The notes under the pieces are model-generated. The model had not been told where the DNA came from and did no database searches. It saw only the letters and a program-made list of their open reading frames with translations. Shown piece by piece: positions 62,801 to 64,000 of a DNA stretch of 64,000 nt. Where the stretch lies: NCBI GenBank assembly GCA_021613335.1, contig JAJTWR010000461.1:186001-250000 (forward strand), written 5' to 3'. The stretch's first letter is position 1; every line of letters starts with the position of its first letter. The translations under genes were made by a program, and so were the position numbers. The stretch comes from Whitmania pigra (Eukaryota; Annelida; Clitellata; Hirudinida; Haemopidae).

Positions 62801-63983
62801 CTGAAAGCAATCTCGACGTTCTTCACGAGGTCGTTCTGGAGTTCCGGACTCAGTTCCAGCCAGCAGGAGACGAACGCGGCATTAAAAAGTTCCCTGGCGA
62901 GAGGGTTGTAGTCGTTGGCCAACGAGCAAACGGTTCTGAGCGCCGGCGAGGGCGATTCCTTCAGGAGCTCCAAACTGAGTCTGCGCAACCATTCGAGCCA
63001 ATCCTCGCGACTCACCCTCTTGCTGGTCACCCATACCCTCTGCAACTGTTTCTGGTCTGTCCTGAGCTTGGCAATCGAATGATCTCCCTGATTGGCTCCC
63101 GAATCCACCAATCCAGAGTTAGGGCCCGCCTTCGAGGCTTTCATGAGACTTTGACTCAACTGTCGGCTCTCCAAGCTATTCTCTTCCAAAGCTGCCAGAA
63201 GCGACCTCTGCCAATGACGATGTAATTAATAATTAATAATTAATATTAACACTTAATTAATAATGATGAGCAAACCTTATTGATGTGATGGTAGATCATC
63301 TCGAACCGCTTGTGCGAGATTTTGTTCTTCTCGAGAATGGGCAAGACCAATCGGGCGTAGGGTTCGAATCTCTGATTGAGTTGCAAGGCCAGACTGGCCA
63401 ACAGCTCCATGGCCGGCTGTCTGAGGCGGGGCGTGGAGGCTCCCAGCAGCCTCACGAGAGCGTGGAGGATTCGTGACGAAAAGTCCGTCAAGTCCAGATG
63501 GTGCGTCATGACTTCTACTGTTTCGAGAGCGACTCTTCTGGCGTGCTGACTCACGGAGCCGTCGTCGAAGATGGCGATGACGGGAGGAAGGAGGAAGTGA
63601 AGGTACTCCTCGAGGCTTTTGCCGAACACCTGCATGGCCTTGAGCAGTCTGATGGAAATGGTTCTCTCGGGTCTGCCGTCCTCCCCGAACACTTGAAGCA
63701 TGAGCGGAATGAGATGGACGAGGTTAGCCCGGAATTCACAGTCCACGGCCGACACGATCTGCTCCAGGAGAAGAATGATGGACGCCGTGAGGGTGGAAGC
63801 ATTCGAGGACCAATATTCCTGGAACGAACGATACATTCGGTCGCACGTGGTCTAATAAATGAGAATGATTGACAACGACGCGTCGACGGACCAAACCTTA
63901 ATGAGCAAAAATATTTCATCCAGGTAAGGACGAATGTGCTGCTTGATGACCCCGACCGTGACACCGATTTCCCTGAAGAGAGT
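57819..63983 (-). CDS. MTOR: TOR serine/threonine protein kinase, C-terminal half (partial)
   Basis: Central growth kinase of TORC1 and TORC2, a PI3K-related protein kinase. Exons: 63983..63897, 63851..63276, 63207..60643, 60445..60271, 60064..59929, 59756..59609, 59497..59375, 59299..59130, 59071..59011, 58908..58773, 58542..58471, 58377..58315, 58095..57912, 57834..57819; all phases agree; 1503 residues, N-terminal part beyond the right edge. Order: HEAT repeats (SHIRPYMDE-type [10 protein letters not shown]), FAT, FRB ([19 protein letters not shown] ... [12 protein letters not shown]), kinase domain with catalytic-loop GDRHPSN (Asp codon at 59219-59221) and DFG (Asp codon at 59162-59164), [18 protein letters not shown], then FATC, whose last four residues CPFW sit in a 16-nt coding exon. 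The FRB Ser/Trp/Phe surface that binds FKBP-rapamycin looks intact. Two small exons (58542..58471, 58377..58315) encode the variable insert before FATC. Confidence 0.97.
59760..59841. repeat. (CAT)n-type repeat forming a splice-acceptor tract
   Basis: On the TOR (minus) strand this is CATCATCATCACCACC... ending CATTCAG, directly before the exon at 59756. It takes the place of a normal polypyrimidine tract. Confidence 0.88.
60643..63207 (-). other. single 855-codon exon covering TOR FAT and FRB
   Basis: One uninterrupted exon of 2565 nt, with visibly higher GC than its surroundings, inside a gene whose other exons here are mostly 60-180 nt. Its complementary strand is also open for 857 codons, a side effect of codon bias and not a gene. 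Confidence 0.95.
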
Positions 63984-64000
63984 CTGAAAGTATTCTCACG

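Noticed and set aside
60652..63225. 857-codon open frame on the plus strand
   Set aside because: It is the exact antisense of the TOR FAT/FRB exon, has no family likeness, and its openness follows from codon bias on the coding strand.

Overview
The window is nuclear DNA from an invertebrate bilaterian animal. It is AT-rich (except inside long coding exons), its genes are split by many short GT-AG introns, and every recognised gene belongs to a metazoan family. The phylum cannot be fixed from sequence alone. Trochozoan-like gene content and abundant (CAT/ATG)n repeats fit a lophotrochozoan, possibly an annelid, but this is a guess. All gene models were built by hand: exons were joined only where splice sites, reading phase and family alignment agreed.

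Layout, left to right. Minus strand: a tetraspanin (2185-4001, last exon uncertain), a RUFY3-type RUN-domain protein without FYVE finger (7995-11807), an SLC26A11-like anion transporter (12932-17932) and an MGAT4-like N-acetylglucosaminyltransferase (20836-23393). The last is head to head with LIN7 on the plus strand (23701-25277). Then DNAJC25 (minus, 26307-28912), two further tetraspanins on the plus strand (31785-35730, with a very long His/Gln/Asn-rich N-terminus; and 36873-38902), and an FGF8/17/18-like ligand (minus, 39420-42392).

The most unusual block is 43171-51840 on the minus strand. It holds three tandem paralogues of a family I do not recognise. Each has a signal-peptide exon, a short Cys-Trp...Tyr-x-Cys Ig-like module, a longer Ig-like module, one to three low-complexity stalk exons unique to that copy, and a hydrophobic C-terminal exon without a clear cytoplasmic tail. 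Every internal intron is phase 1, so each exon is a symmetrical cassette. The third copy carries a decayed hAT transposon in an intron.

The right end holds a gene of unknown role with a gag-like/RRM-like segment (minus, 52736-54311), a two-RRM basic protein (plus, 55177-57342), and the C-terminal half of the TOR kinase (minus, 57819 to beyond the right edge), including HEAT, FAT, FRB, kinase and FATC regions.

The genes do not form a pathway. Several act at the cell surface or in secretion (three tetraspanins, three Ig-like proteins, FGF, SLC26, MGAT4, and DNAJC25 in the ER). Recurrent genome habits are GTTGGT/GTTAGT splice donors, two GC-AG introns, and trinucleotide or minisatellite repeats abutting splice sites.
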